Assembly: GCA_949358305.1 (NCBI GenBank)
Contig: OX442317.1
Location: forward strand, 4,034,186-4,098,185
Direction of reading: 5' to 3'
DNA: 64,000 bases
Source of the DNA: Strigamia acuminata
Lineage: Eukaryota; Arthropoda; Chilopoda; Geophilomorpha; Linotaeniidae
In this document: positions 1 through 13,200 of the stretch, piece by piece
Layout: every line of letters starts with the position of its first letter
Numbering within the stretch: position 1 is the first letter of the stretch
The notes under the pieces: generated by a model
Database searches by the model: none
What the model saw: the letters and a program-made list of their open reading frames with translations, nothing else
Told to the model about the DNA's origin: nothing
Program-made: the position numbers and the translations under genes

Positions 1-2400
1 TTAAGCCTAGCGACCGAGCGACGCCTCTTTAAAAAACACTGATCCGCCATTTTGAATAATTTAAAAATTTGTCTTAGTTTATTTAACCTAGAACTCGTAC
101 CATGTACACATAATTAAAATGAAATAACAAAACCAAACAGGCAAATCTCATGTCCGAAACTCCGATTTTTTTTTAATTTTTTAACAAAAATAAAATATTT
201 CAATAAAATCCATCAAATTCAAAAAAATCCAATAAATTAACATTTTCTAGAAAACATTTCCAGCACATTTCACCACATGTTTGTCTGTTATTTCTTAATG
301 ATTTAACAAGCACTTCAAACATTTACGACGTCAAGGTAACAAACAATATTTACAATCCTCCCACAACGGTGTTATTAATATTGTTGTAAGAAACTAATAA
401 CTCACCAAAATGTTCGTCGTTTTTCGAAGAAAACTTCACCATGGTAACCTTTCGAGAGAAAAAAATCGTAATATTTTCAGTATCGACTCGCCTAGCTTGA
501 TTAAAAATATATTCCTTATCAATTTATCAATTTTTTCATTTCTTTTCCATTGTGTTATTTTTTTTTTCACCAAAAATTAAATCCCGAGTTTGATCCCAAT
601 CAGCAGTTTCAGCCGGTCAGCCAGCACCCATTTTCTCGACAAATTTGACTTCCCAATGAGCTCACCTTTTCAATTTTGGATAAATTCCAACAAACCGCAC
701 CCTTGTCGAGTCTTGAGAGACGAACCATTATTATTTTTCTCCCTTTTCTTCATTTGTAAAACCAGCCCAAAATGGCACCAATTCAGCCATAAAACACATT
801 ATTTTTTATTTTTTATTTTTTTTTCGTCCCCCGAACCAATTGCGCACAAAAATACATCCAAAAAACAACATTTAAACCCTAAAATAACCCTGGGAAAAAT
901 AAAACAATCATAAATAAATAATAATCACGCAATTTAATCCATTTTACAACCGGCGACCTTGAAATTTTTAAGCCTCAAATAACCAACAACTCGAACAGCT
1001 CAAACTCGAGCCTCATTACAAAAAAAAAAATATATATATATATACCATTTTATACTACAAATTAAATAAATCTAAAAAAGAAAAAAATACAACCGCAAAA
1101 CTTAATTAAAAATAAAACAAATCCAGGCTACGGCGGTTCAACTCGGGTCGCGACTCGCGAGCGTCATTACTAAATAACATTCCCTAGAACTGTCTCGTTA
1201 AAACAACACCCGCACAACTCAACGAGTATTTCACACTTACATTGCGTATGGATTCATATAATACTTGGTTGCAAGCCGAATCGAAGACTTATCCGCTCAC
1301 AACTTGGCTCGAGTGAGTCACGGATCCCGAACTGGAAGAAACAACATGGTGAATGAGCACTTCCGGTTACGAACATGCCTGGCGAGTAACGAAATATTAC
1401 CTGAACTCTATCTTTCTTTTTTTTTTTTTTTTAAATACGATACAATTGTGTGCAGCATGCCAATCGTCGTGACAGGCATCAAGCCAAGCCCCACCCGAAA
1501 GGAACACACCCAATTATGAATGACGTACTACCTTGTTATTGTAACATTTTTTCGAGTCAATGGGACTCTGTGCTCCAGTTAATTATATTGAATTTTCGTT
1601 TTAGTAACAACTGGTGGTGATTTTATAAATTAATCAAGCGTGATATGTTGTTTTTTAGTTTTTATGTCCTCGTTTCTCTTTATATTTCAAATTATTTGTG
1701 TAAAATTGTTGGTTAATAAAGAAAAATGTGAATAAATAAAAATATTAACTTACTTCGTGAAAAGTTGAATAAAAATTTTGCTATTTTTGCTTTTCATTTC
1801 TTTAGTTTTCCATTTTTTGCATTGGTGCACGGTGCATTGCGCTGAGACAGGACAGAGGACACGGAAGACGAGTTAAGGTTAAGCGGTGATTAGGTCGTTG
1901 CACGAACCGCCACTAGGCGGAAAATTAAACTATAAAGGAGTTATAGAGCAGAAATAAGATTTAATAAAAATCAATTTAGGGTCATTTTGTACCTATAAAT
2001 CAATTTCTGTAGTTTATAGGGATGAGGATAAGGAAATTTGGTCGTAATCACGAAATCGCTACGACTATGGAGTGTTCATGTGCAAAAATGGCGGTTCTAA
2101 TGGAATAAGGCCAAAGTCTGGTTTTATTATCTTAGTTTTTATCACGTCTCATACGGAACAAACAAATAATTTATACAAAACACTTTGGATCTGTTTTTAT
2201 TGTTTTTATTTTCCTGCCGTAATAAATATAATTTTCGTGATTTTGTTTGAAATTGTTGTTATTTTGATCAATTTTTTGTGATTTTGGTACAAATTGTGAT
2301 TTAGAAATATTTTTTACATTTCCTTTAATTTTTTTTTCTGAGTTACTTCCAAATTTAATGAAAAAAAAAAAAAACAGAATTAAAATTACAAATTAAGCTG
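1..2400. other. AT-rich stretch without a recognised gene
   Basis: The stretch is AT-rich with many homopolymer A and T runs. Open frames are short and have low-complexity translations. A patch at about 1,130-1,420 is richer in G and C but gives no protein I recognise. I see no tRNA, rRNA or transposon ends. Confidence 0.5.
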
Positions 2401-3430
2401 AGAAAAAAATAATTGTCACATGGTGGCGAAAGTTAATCTAGCTGTGAGTATGTATCGGGTTTTCGGAAAGCCCAGCAAAAGACTATTGGATTGTGGGTAG
2501 AAGAACGTATACGTCATGACCGGCAATCTCCTGCATTGGCGGATATTTTTAAAAATCAATCTGCTGCCATCCACCGCATTTGGATATAGAAACTGAGGTT
2601 TTCGCATCTCAAAAATGCATTTTGGTGAGTACATTTATCAAAATTAACAATTTAGGGCCGAATAAATTAAAAAATTCCCGCATTATTTTTTTTAGAGAAT
2701 GCACGCTGCAAGTTGTTTCACCCGCATCGCCATGTTGTATATTCCAAGAGTCGTCAGCGTTATCGCACGAACCAAAACTCGACCAAACTCACGAATTATC
2801 ATTTCTTAACATTTTATTTCATTACAATTCAATCACCCACAATTTTTCTCAAACGTTTCAATCATTTTTAGTGAAAATGAAATGCAAAGTTGCTAATTTT
2901 ATTTCCCTGTGTGTTCCCGACAGCATTCAATTCAAATCCACGGGCAACGACATTCTTCACTTGGCATAACTTTTGAGTTAGACACGGAAAATGCAGGCAA
3001 AACAAAGATTTTGCTTCTTCGTTCTTTGACACTCGGTTTAGCCCAGGAGGAACCATCCCTACGCTTTGTCCTTTTACCAACGAGCGAGGAAGCGAGATTA
3101 TCTTTGCGTTTCTTGCATTATTCCGTGTGAGATCTCCAGTTCAGCAACTGGAGTACATTCCCACAAATGTAAGAAGAAATTTTAATCTTTCCTCCCATAT
3201 TGGCATCTTGTCTTAGCCTGGGAGGAAGGTCCTGACCAGAAGGCACCATCCGCATTCGTTTGGCCAACCGGGCTTACCAGACGCTTGATCGAGTCTCCGG
3301 GAACCTCTGATATCATTAGCTATGGTGGTCAGCAATTTGCTGATCAGGGAGGAAATGATTATCTTTGTTCTTGCATTTAACCGCGGTTTGGATTGCCCAG
3401 GGGAGCGAGGGCAATAAGGGAGTTTGGAAA
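2400..3430 (+). other. GC-richer patch with short open frames, possible exons of an unrecognised gene
   Basis: Base composition rises above the flanks. Three plus-strand open stretches each follow a splice-acceptor-like pyrimidine tract ending in AG: about 2,697-2,870, 2,926-3,130 and 3,217-3,378. The last encodes about 54 residues ending in a Cys-Ser-Cys-Ile stop. A frame at about 2,460-2,590 also reads like protein. I could not join them into one gene in a consistent phase and recognise no family. This may be a decayed gene or transposon, or chance. Confidence 0.2.
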
Positions 3431-4130
3431 TGGATCCTGATCATCGGTGGAACCACTTGACGTAATTTGGTATTTTAATTGATTTATTTTTATTTGTCAG
3501 TGTTTTTCTCGTGTCACTTTGAGGCGGATTTGTTTGAGTGGTAAGTTGAACGTGGATTGAAAAAATGTTTGACGAAAATTGTGGTGAATTGAGTGTTTCA
3601 TTTTGTATTTGGATTATGAATTTAAACTGGTCATGAGTGGACAAGTGTAACGTCACGAGCATCACTTTGTGAAGGAGCTGCAACATTGGTTTTAACATTG
3701 TGTAATTAATCTCGTTCACATACGGAATGTTGAACTGAACTGTTAATAAAATAAAATAATGTAAACCATACCTAGACTTATCGATTACGTGCGAAACGTT
3801 AAATTTGAATTGTTGATAATAACGTATATAATTTATCGGTTACGTTTGCCGAGCTTCTCGTATAGCTTTTCGTTTCCCAATGGACAGATTATTCGAAATG
3901 TAACATAAAATTGGAACATTACAATAAATTTATTTGAATAATTTGAATTTTAAAAAACGTCTTTGATTTACTCGTAAATCCGCTCGTGGTACGGTCGTTC
4001 GGTTCGATAAATTCTCGATTTCGGCAGAAATTGCAATCGATTCACCTAATAAAATATATTTGAACAAGTACTAGAGTCATCCGATTGGATTTAGAATATT
4101 TACTGGAGCAATACCCTGTTTCTACTGTTA
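3430..4130. other. Intergenic, nothing recognised
   Basis: The sequence is AT-rich and unique-looking, with no open frame beyond about 90 codons, no tRNA-like fold and no clear repeat. It leads directly into the satellite that starts near 4,130. Confidence 0.5.
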
Positions 4131-6050
4131 CGGGTACTACAATCCGAAAAACACATCCGAATTTATTCCCTACGATACAAAACTTCACTGCAAATCCAGA
4201 AAACACATCCGAATTTATCGCCCACGGTGCAAGACTTGCAGAAACTGAACAGCAAAATCAATAAATGAATTCGAATTTATCACCTGCTGTGCTAAACTTG
4301 TTGGAACTGCACTGCAAATTCACAAACAATAAATTCATAAAGTATATCCGAATTTATCGCCCACGAGTAAAACTGCTAATTCATAAAATGCATCTGAATT
4401 TATCGGCCAAGTTGCAAAACTTGTTGAAACTCAACTGCAAATTCCTAAAATGCATCCAAATTTATCGGCTACGGTACAAAACAAGCTTCAATCCATAAAT
4501 TAAATCCAAAAAAGCATCCGAATTTATCGCTTTGTGCTAAACTTGTTGGAACTTCACTGCAAATCCACAAAACACATCCGAATTTATCGCTTGCCGTACA
4601 AAACAACACTGCAAATTCGCAAAACACATCCGATTTTATCGCCTACCGTACAAAACTTCAATGCAAATCCACAAAACACATCCAAATTTATCGCCTACCA
4701 TGCTAAACTTGATTGCAATATCACAAAACACATACGAAGTTATCGCCCACCGTGCAAAACTTGCTGGAACTACTCAGCAAAACCAAAAACGCATCCGAAC
4801 TTATCGCCACGCACAAATACAACTGAAATTTGAACTGAATATCTAAAAAAGTCATCCAAATTTATCGCCCACGCACAAATACAAGCTGAAACTACTCTGA
4901 ATTCCCAAAAAAGTCATCCGAATTTATCGCCCACGCACAAATACAACTGAAATTTGAACTGAATATCTAAAAAAGTCATCCAAATTTATCGCCCACGCAC
5001 AAATACAAGCTAAAACTACTCTTAATTCCCAAAAAAGTCATCCGAATTTATCGCCCACGCACAAATACAAGCTGAAATTTGAACTGAATATCTAAAAAAG
5101 TCATCCAAATTTATCGCCCACGCACAAATACAAGCTGAAACTACTCTGAATTCCCAAAAAAGTCATCCGAATTTATCGCCCACGCACAAATACAAGCTGA
5201 AATTTGAACTGAATATCTAAAAAAGTCATCCAAATTTATCGCCCACGCACAAATACAAGCTGAGACTACTCTGAATACCCAAAAAAGTCATCCGAATTTT
5301 CGCCCACGCACAAATCCAAGCTAAAACTGGACGGAATACCTCAAAAACTCAAACCTAACCCTAACCTAACCGAAACCTAACCTTAACCTAACACTAACCT
5401 AACACTAACCTAACACTAACCTAACGCTAACCTAACACTAACCTAACACTAACCTAACACTAACCTAACACTAACCTAACACTAACCTAACACTAACCTA
5501 ACACTAACCTAACACTAACCTAACACTAACCTAACACTAACCTAACCCTAACCTGACCTAAGGTAACTCACAAATACAAGCTGAAACTGGACTGAATACC
5601 TAAAAAAGTCATCCGAATTTATCGCCCACGTAGAAATAAAAGCTGAAATTGCACTGAATGTCTAAAAAAGCAATCTGAATTTATCGCCCACGCACAAATA
5701 CAAGCTGAAACTGGACGAAATATCTCAAAAACTCATCCGAATTTATCGCTCACGCAGAAATACAAGCTGAAATTGCACTGAATATCTAGCTGAAATTCTC
5801 ACTGAAATTCAAGCTGAAACTGCTCTGTCGATGTGAAAACGCATCCGAATTTATCGCCCAGACATAAACACAAACTGACGAAACTGCACTAACTTGTTGA
5901 AACTTAACTGTGTAAATCGAATAAACGTATCCGAATTTATCGCTCATGATCAAAAGTCGCTTCAATCTGAACAATAAATCCAAAAAACATATTCAATTTA
6001 TAGCAGGTGTGCCAAACCTGTTGAAACCGAGCTGTGTGTAAAATACAAGC
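4130..6050. repeat. Degenerate 62-bp satellite (CATCCGAATTTATCGCCCA core)
   Basis: The core CATCCRAATTTATCGCCCA recurs throughout. Between 4,851 and about 5,290 the spacing is exactly 62 bp, with two alternating monomer types (one with AATTTGAACTGAATATCT, one with AACTACTCTGAATTCCC), so the local higher-order unit is 124 bp. Outside that core the monomers are more diverged and vary in length. The short open frames across it are by-products of the repeat. Confidence 0.93.
5351..5562. repeat. Telomere-like CCTAA / CTAACACTAAC array inside the satellite
   Basis: About 210 bp of CCTAA-type units, mostly an 11-bp unit CTAACACTAAC, with CCTAA, CCCTAA and CCGAAA variants at the left edge. The array interrupts the 62-bp satellite, which resumes on the right with the same monomer type. 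It resembles degenerate (TTAGG)n telomere repeat but lies internally. Confidence 0.9.
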
Positions 6051-6849
6051 TAGGACTATACCGTGTTGCATTGCTTCCATGGGCGATAAATCAGGTACTT
6101 TCCAAAGCATAATCACCACTCACAAGTCAGAGGCATTTTAACTCCTAATTAATAGCAATCTGAAATCATAGATGGCGCCACTGTTTTCCTATCGCAAACA
6201 GTCTCTGGTCGCTCCTGCCATCTGGAGACGACTGAACGAAATAATACCGCATTGAATACCGCCCAAAAATTACTTATCATCAAACACTGACGATTTACGT
6301 AAAACAATGTCTTCGTTTTTACTCGGCGAGAGATTAAGGACAATTTTTTGAACGATGTTTGAACGTTTGGAGCAACTCATTTGAGATTTTATTTTAACTG
6401 TATTCTATTTTTTTGTAAATTAAATTTTTGCTCTATTCTCTCGATTTTTGGTTTCGCCAGCTTGTGCGTTGCGGAATATTTGTACAAATTGTTTGTGAAT
6501 TTTTCAATTATCATTGAAATATTTTTTGTTCATAATTAATAAAAGCAAAATCAGAATAAACTCGTTATGTTTATATTTTATTTAGTTCTTTAAGCATTTC
6601 CATCTTCCTTTTAAAATATTCTTTGCTTCTTTCCCGCACTTTTCCTTCTGTTTTGTGAACATATTCAACCACGAACGTCATGTTCGTGATTCAATGACCA
6701 CGATTCAAATAAATTTATTTCACTTCTATGACAGCAATTTATTCAAAAACATTTAATTAACCGTCAACAATATCCATTTTTGTCTATGGTTTGGCCAAAT
6801 TTAGCATTAATTTAAAATCACACATTGCAGAACTCCACCTTCTATTTTA

Positions 6850-6975
6850 TTTTAATGTTATTCTTTTTTGTTGCTTTAATTTTGTTATTCTTTTTTGTTG
6901 CTTTTATTTTGTTACTCTTTTTTGTTGCTTTTATTTTGTTACTCTTTTTTGTTGCTTTTATTTTGTTTTTCATTT
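6850..6975. repeat. 27-bp T-rich minisatellite
   Basis: A 27-bp unit of the form GTTACTCTTTTTTGTTGCTTT followed by TATTTT repeats about four times. Because 27 is a multiple of three, it leaves open frames rich in Phe, Leu and Val, which I do not regard as genes. Confidence 0.85.
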
Positions 6976-7125
6976 TTCTTGTTCTATTTCTTATTTTTCT
7001 TCTTATCATTCTTTTGTTTTACACCTCTTTTTGCAAACTGTGGTACAATTTTCTCTAGAATTTTAAAACAAAAATTACACAATCTCAAAACAAGTAAAAT
7101 AAAACAAATAAAATAAAAAACAGCA

Positions 7126-7238
7126 AATGCTTCATTGATGACGACATCCACTGCTTCATTGATGATGACATCCACTGCTTCATTGATGACGACATCCAAT
7201 GCTTCATTGACGGCTTCATTGACGGCTTCATTGACGAC
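7126..7238. repeat. 24-bp minisatellite collapsing to 12 bp
   Basis: Units of GCTTCATTGATGACGACATC plus CACT (24 bp) repeat about three times and then shorten to three exact copies of the 12-mer GCTTCATTGACG. The shorter unit is the first half of the longer one, so the period changed by internal slippage. Confidence 0.9.
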
Positions 7239-7256
7239 CCTAAATTCCACAAGAAC

Positions 7257-10200
7257 AAAATAAAATTAATAATCAACAATAAAACATTAATTTAAATAAA
7301 TTACCTGTAGAAATCCGAATCGACCACCAGCTCAAACACAAACGCAAGCTAGTTTAACACAAATTAGCATTACTCGAGCTGAGTTCTTTTTGCGCCACTG
7401 TGTGAAGCCAAGTGTAATCACCTTTTCAACATTACTCTTCCATTTGGGTAATTCTTAGCATGTCCCTTGTTTGAGTTTTATTGCTGCTACCCGTGAAAAT
7501 CACTTGACCGTGGCCGCGGAAGCGCCTTTTACTTTAGGACCAACTTCCCTGGAAGCGCCTTTCATCTTAGGACCAACTTCCTCCCAGACTCAATGCCAAA
7601 ATGTAAAAAACATCATTATTTGTTCCTTTTTCCTTAATGAGCGTAATGACCAAGACGGGTTCCGAAACCAAAGATAATCACCTTTTTTTGAACCACTTTG
7701 CCCATTGGTCAAATGCCAATTCCTCACGAGTTGCCAGTTCGTGTTGGTCAAATGCCAATTCGTGAAAATCATTAAAATTCATTGAAAATCATTTCCCGGT
7801 TGGCGTGTCCCTCCCCTGGGACGTGTCCCCCCCCTGGGACTACTTGACTTAGTCAAATATGCCTGTAAGTGTGTGGTCACTTTTACCCGGTCTACGGAAG
7901 GTCCTTCTAGGCAGGACCGTCCTCCCAGTCTATTGATCACCAGCTCAAGCACAAACGCAAGCTAGTTTAACACAAATTAGCATTACTCGAGCTGAGTTCT
8001 TTTTGCGCCAACGTGTGAAGCCAAGTGTAATCACCTTTTCAACATTATTCTTCCATTTGGGTAATTCACAGCATGTCCCTCGTTTGAGTTCTATTGCTGA
8101 TACCCGTGAAAATCACTTGACCGCGCATAAAAGACGATAGTGAGTGGTGGCTAACAATGCTCGGCTGCATATAGCGAGGTATAGCGCCTTGGTCTTGCCT
8201 ATCACATATCAATTTACACGCAGCGATAGCGCCTTTTACTGTAGGACCAACTACCAACTTCTTTGGAAGCGCCTTTTATCTTAGGACCAACTTCCCCGGA
8301 AGCACCTTTTATCTTAGGATCAACTTCCCCGGAAGCACCTTTTATCTTAGGATCAACTTCCTCCCAGACTCAATGCCAAACTGTGAAAAACATCATTACT
8401 TGCAATTTGCGGGATCCATCCATTGCTCTTTACGCCACTGTTCGAAGCCAAGTGTAATCACCTTTTCAACATTACTCTTCCATTTGGGTAATTCACAGCA
8501 TGTTCCTCGTTTGAGTTCTATTGCTGCTACCCGTGAAAATCACTTGACCGTGCACGCCACACGTGTTAGTTTGGCAGAAGCGGTAGCGCCTTTTACTGTA
8601 GGACCAACTACCAACTTCTTTGGAAGCGCCTTTTATCTTAGGACCAACTTCCCCGGAAGCACCTTTTATCTTAGGATCAACTTCCCCGGAAGCACCTTTT
8701 ATCTTAGGATCAACTTCCTCTCAGACTCAATGCCAAACTGTGAAAAACATCATTACTTGCAATTTGTGGGTCCCATCCATTGCTGTCAAAAGAAACAAAA
8801 AATAAAATTAATAACCAACAATAAATAAAACATTAATTTAAATAAATTACCTGTAGAAATCTGCGTAGTGGTAAAATCCTTTTTCATCAGCAAACGCAAG
8901 CTAGTTTAACACAAATTAGCATTACTCGAGCTGAGTTCTTTTTGCGCCACTGTGTGAAGCCAAGTGTAATCACCTTTTCAACATTACTCTTCCATTTGGG
9001 TAATTCACAGCATGTCCCTCGTTTGAGTTCTACTGCTGATACCCGTGAAAATCACTTGACCGCGCATAAAAGACGATAGTGAGTGGTGGCTAACAATGCT
9101 CGGCTGCATATAGCGAGGTATAGCGCCTTGGTCTTGCCTATCACATATCAATTTACGCGCAGCGGTAGCGCCTTTTACTGTAGGACCAACTACCAACTTC
9201 TTTGGAAGCGCCTTTTATCTTAGGACCAACTTCCCTGGAAGCACCTTTTATCTTAGGATCAACTTCCCCGGAAGCACCTTTTATCTTAGGATCAACTTCC
9301 TCCCAGACTCAATGCCAAACTGTGAAAAACATCATTACTTGCAATTTGTGGGATCCATCCATTGCTGTCAAAAGAAACAAAAAATTAAAATTAATAACCA
9401 ACAATAAATAAAACATTAATTTAAATAAATTACCTGTAGAAATCTGCGTAGTAGTAAAATCCTTTTTCATCAGCAAACGCAAGCTAGTTTAACACAAATT
9501 AGCATTACTCGAGCTGAGTTCTTTTTGCGCCACTGTGTGAAGCCAAGTGTAATCACCTTTTCAACATTACTCTTCCATTTGGGTAATTCTTAGCATGTCC
9601 CTCGTTTGAGTTCTATTGCTGATACCCGTGAAAATCACTTGACCGTGCACGCCACACGTGTTAGTTTGGCAGAAGCGGTAGCGCCTTTTACTGTAGGACC
9701 AACTACCAACTTCTTTGGAAGCGCCTTTTATCTTAGGACCAACTTCCCCGGAAGCACCTTTTATCTTAGGATCAACTTCCCCGGAAGCACCTTTTATCTT
9801 AGGATCAACTTCCTCTCAGACTCAATGCCAAACTGTGAAAAACATCATTACTTGCAATTTGTGGGTCCCATCCATTGCTGTCAAAAGAAACAAAAAATAA
9901 AATTAATAACCAACAATAAATAAAACATTAATTTAAATAAATTACCTGTAGAAATCTGCGTAGTGGTAAAATCCTTTTTCATCAGCAAACGCAAGCTAGT
10001 TTAACACAAATTAGCATTACTCGAGCTGAGTTCTTTTTGCGCCACTGTGTGAAGCCAAGTGTAATCACCTTTTCAACATTACTCTTCCATTTGGGTAATT
10101 CACAGCATGTCCCTCGTTTGAGTTCTACTGCTGATACCCGTGAAAATCACTTGACCGCGCATAAAAGACGATAGTGAGTGGTGGCTAACAATGCTCGGCT

Positions 10201-13200
10201 GCATATAGCGAGGTATAGCGCCTTGGTCTTGCCTATCACATATCAATTTACGCGCAGCGGTAGCGCCTTTTACTGTAGGACCAACTACCAACTTCTTTGG
10301 AAGCGCCTTTTATCTTAGGACCAACTTCCCTGGAAGCACCTTTTATCTTAGGATCAACTTCCCCGGAAGCACCTTTTATCTTAGGATCAACTTCCTCCCA
10401 GACTCAATGCCAAACTGTGAAAAACATCATTACTTGCAATTTGTGGGATCCATCCATTGCTGTCAAAAGAAACAAAAAAATAAAATTAATAACCAACAAT
10501 AAATAAAACATTAATTTAAATAAATTACCTGTAGAAATCTGCGTAGTGGTAAAATCCTTTTTCATCAGCAAACGCAAGCTAGTTTAACACAAATTAGCAT
10601 TACTCGAGCTGAGTTCTTTTTGCGCCACTGTGTGAAGCCAAGTGTAATCACCTTTTCAACATTACTCTTCCATTTGGGTAATTCACAGCATGTCCCTCGT
10701 TTGAGTTCTACTGCTGATACCCGTGAAAATCACTTGACCGCGCATAAAAGACGATAGTGAGTGGTGGCTAACAATGCTCGGCTGCATATAGCGAGGTATA
10801 GCGCCTTGGTCTTGCCTATCACATATCAATTTACGCGCAGCGGTAGCGCCTTTTACTGTAGGACCAACTACCAACTTCTTTGGAAGCGCCTTTTATCTTA
10901 GGACCAACTTCCCTGGAAGCACCTTTTATCTTAGGATCAACTTCCCCGGAAGCACCTTTTATTTTAGGATCAACTTCCTCCCAGACTCAATGCCAAACTG
11001 TGAAAAACATCATTACTTGCAATTTGTGGGATCCATCCATTGCTGTCAAAAGAAACAAAAAATTAAAATTAATAACCAACAATAAATAAAACATTAATTT
11101 AAATAAATTACCTGTAGAAATCTGCGTAGTAGTAAAATCCTTTTTCATCAGCAAACGCAAGCTAGTTTAACACAAATTAGCATTACTCGAGCTGAGTTCT
11201 TTTTGCGCCACTGTGTGAAGCCAAGTGTAATCACCTTTTCAACATTACTCTTCCATTTGGGTAATTCTTAGCATGTCCCTCGTTTGAGTTCTATTGCTGA
11301 TACCCGTGAAAATCACTTGACCGTGCACGCCACACGTGTTAGTTTGGCAGAAGCGGTAGCGCCTTTTACTGTAGGACCAACTACCAACTTCTTTGGAAGC
11401 GCCTTTTATCTTAGGACCAACTTCCCCGGAAGCACCTTTTATCTTAGGATCAACTTCCCCGGAAGCACCTTTTATCTTAGGATCAACTTCCTCCCAGACT
11501 CAATGCCAAACTGTGAAAAACATCATTACTTGCAATTTGTGGGATCCATCCATTGCTGTCAAAAGAAACAAAAAATTAAAATTAATAACCAACAATAAAT
11601 AAAACATTAATTTAAATAAATTAACTGTAGAAATCTGCGTAGTAGTAAAATCCTTTTTCATCAGCAAACGCAAGCTAGTTTAACACAAATTAGCATTACT
11701 CGAGCTGAGTTCTTTTTGCGCCACTGTGTGAAGCCAAGTGTAATCACCTTTTCAACATTACTCTTCCATTTGGGTAATTCTTAGCATGTCCCTCGTTTGA
11801 GTTCTATTGCTGATACCCGTGAAAATCACTTGACCGTGCACGCCACACGTGTTAGTTTGGCAGAAGCGGTAGCGCCTTTTACTGTAGGACCAACTACCAA
11901 CTTCTTTGGAAGCGCCTTTTATCTTAGGACCAACTTCCCCGGAAGCACCTTTTATCTTAGGATCAACTTCCCCGGAAGCACCTTTTATCTTAGGATCAAC
12001 TTCCTCTCAGACTCAATGCCAAACTGTGAAAAACATCATTACTTGCAATTTGTGGGTCCCATCCATTGCTGTCAAAAGAAACAAAAAATAAAATTAATAA
12101 CCAACAATAAATAAAACATTAATTTAAATAAATTACCTGTAGAAATCTGCGTAGTGGTAAAATCCTTTTTCATCAGCAAACGCAAGCTAGTTTAACACAA
12201 ATTAGCATTACTCGAGCTGAGTTCTTTTTGCGCCACTGTGTGAAGCCAAGTGTAATCACCTTTTCAACATTACTCTTCCATTTGGGTAATTCACAGCATG
12301 TCCCTCGTTTGAGTTCTACTGCTGATACCCGTGAAAATCACTTGACCGCGCATAAAAGACGATAGTGAGTGGTGGCTAACAATGCTCGGCTGCATATAGC
12401 GAGGTATAGCGCCTTGGTCTTGCCTATCACATATCAATTTACGCGCAGCGGTAGCGCCTTTTACTGTAGGACCAACTACCAACTTCTTTGGAAGCGCCTT
12501 TTATCTTAGGACCAACTTCCCTGGAAGCACCTTTTATCTTAGGATCAACTTCCCCGGAAGCACCTTTTATCTTAGGATCAACTTCCTCCCAGACTCAATG
12601 CCAAACTGTGAAAAACATCATTACTTGCAATTTGTGGGATCCATCCATTGCTGTCAAAAGAAACAAAAAATTAAAATTAATAACCAACAATAAATAAAAC
12701 ATTAATTTAAATAAATTACCTGTAGAAATCTGCGTAGTAGTAAAATCCTTTTTCATCAGCAAACGCAAGCTAGTTTAACACAAATTAGCATTACTCGAGC
12801 TGAGTTCTTTTTGCGCCACTGTGTGAAGCCAAGTGTAATCACCTTTTCAACATTACTCTTCCATTTGGGTAATTCTTAGCATGTCCCTCGTTTGAGTTCT
12901 ATTGCTGATACCCGTGAAAATCACTTGACCGTGCACGCCACACGTGTTAGTTTGGCAGAAGCGGTAGCGCCTTTTACTGTAGGACCAACTACCAACTTCT
13001 TTGGAAGCGCCTTTTATCTTAGGACCAACTTTCCCGGAAGCACCTTTTATCTTAGGATCAACTTCCCCGGAAGCACCTTTTATCTTAGGATCAACTTCCT
13101 CTCAGACTCAATGCCAAACTGTGAAAAACATCATTACTTGCAATTTGTGGGTCCCATCCATTGCTGTCAAAAGAAACAAAAAATAAAATTAATAACCAAC

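Noticed and set aside
5351-5562. A real chromosome end
   Set aside because: The telomere-like tract is short, degenerate and flanked on both sides by the same satellite, followed by tens of kilobases of genes.
6791-7116. Hydrophobic frames suggesting membrane proteins
   Set aside because: Phe/Leu/Val-rich translations arise from a T-rich 27-bp minisatellite in several frames.
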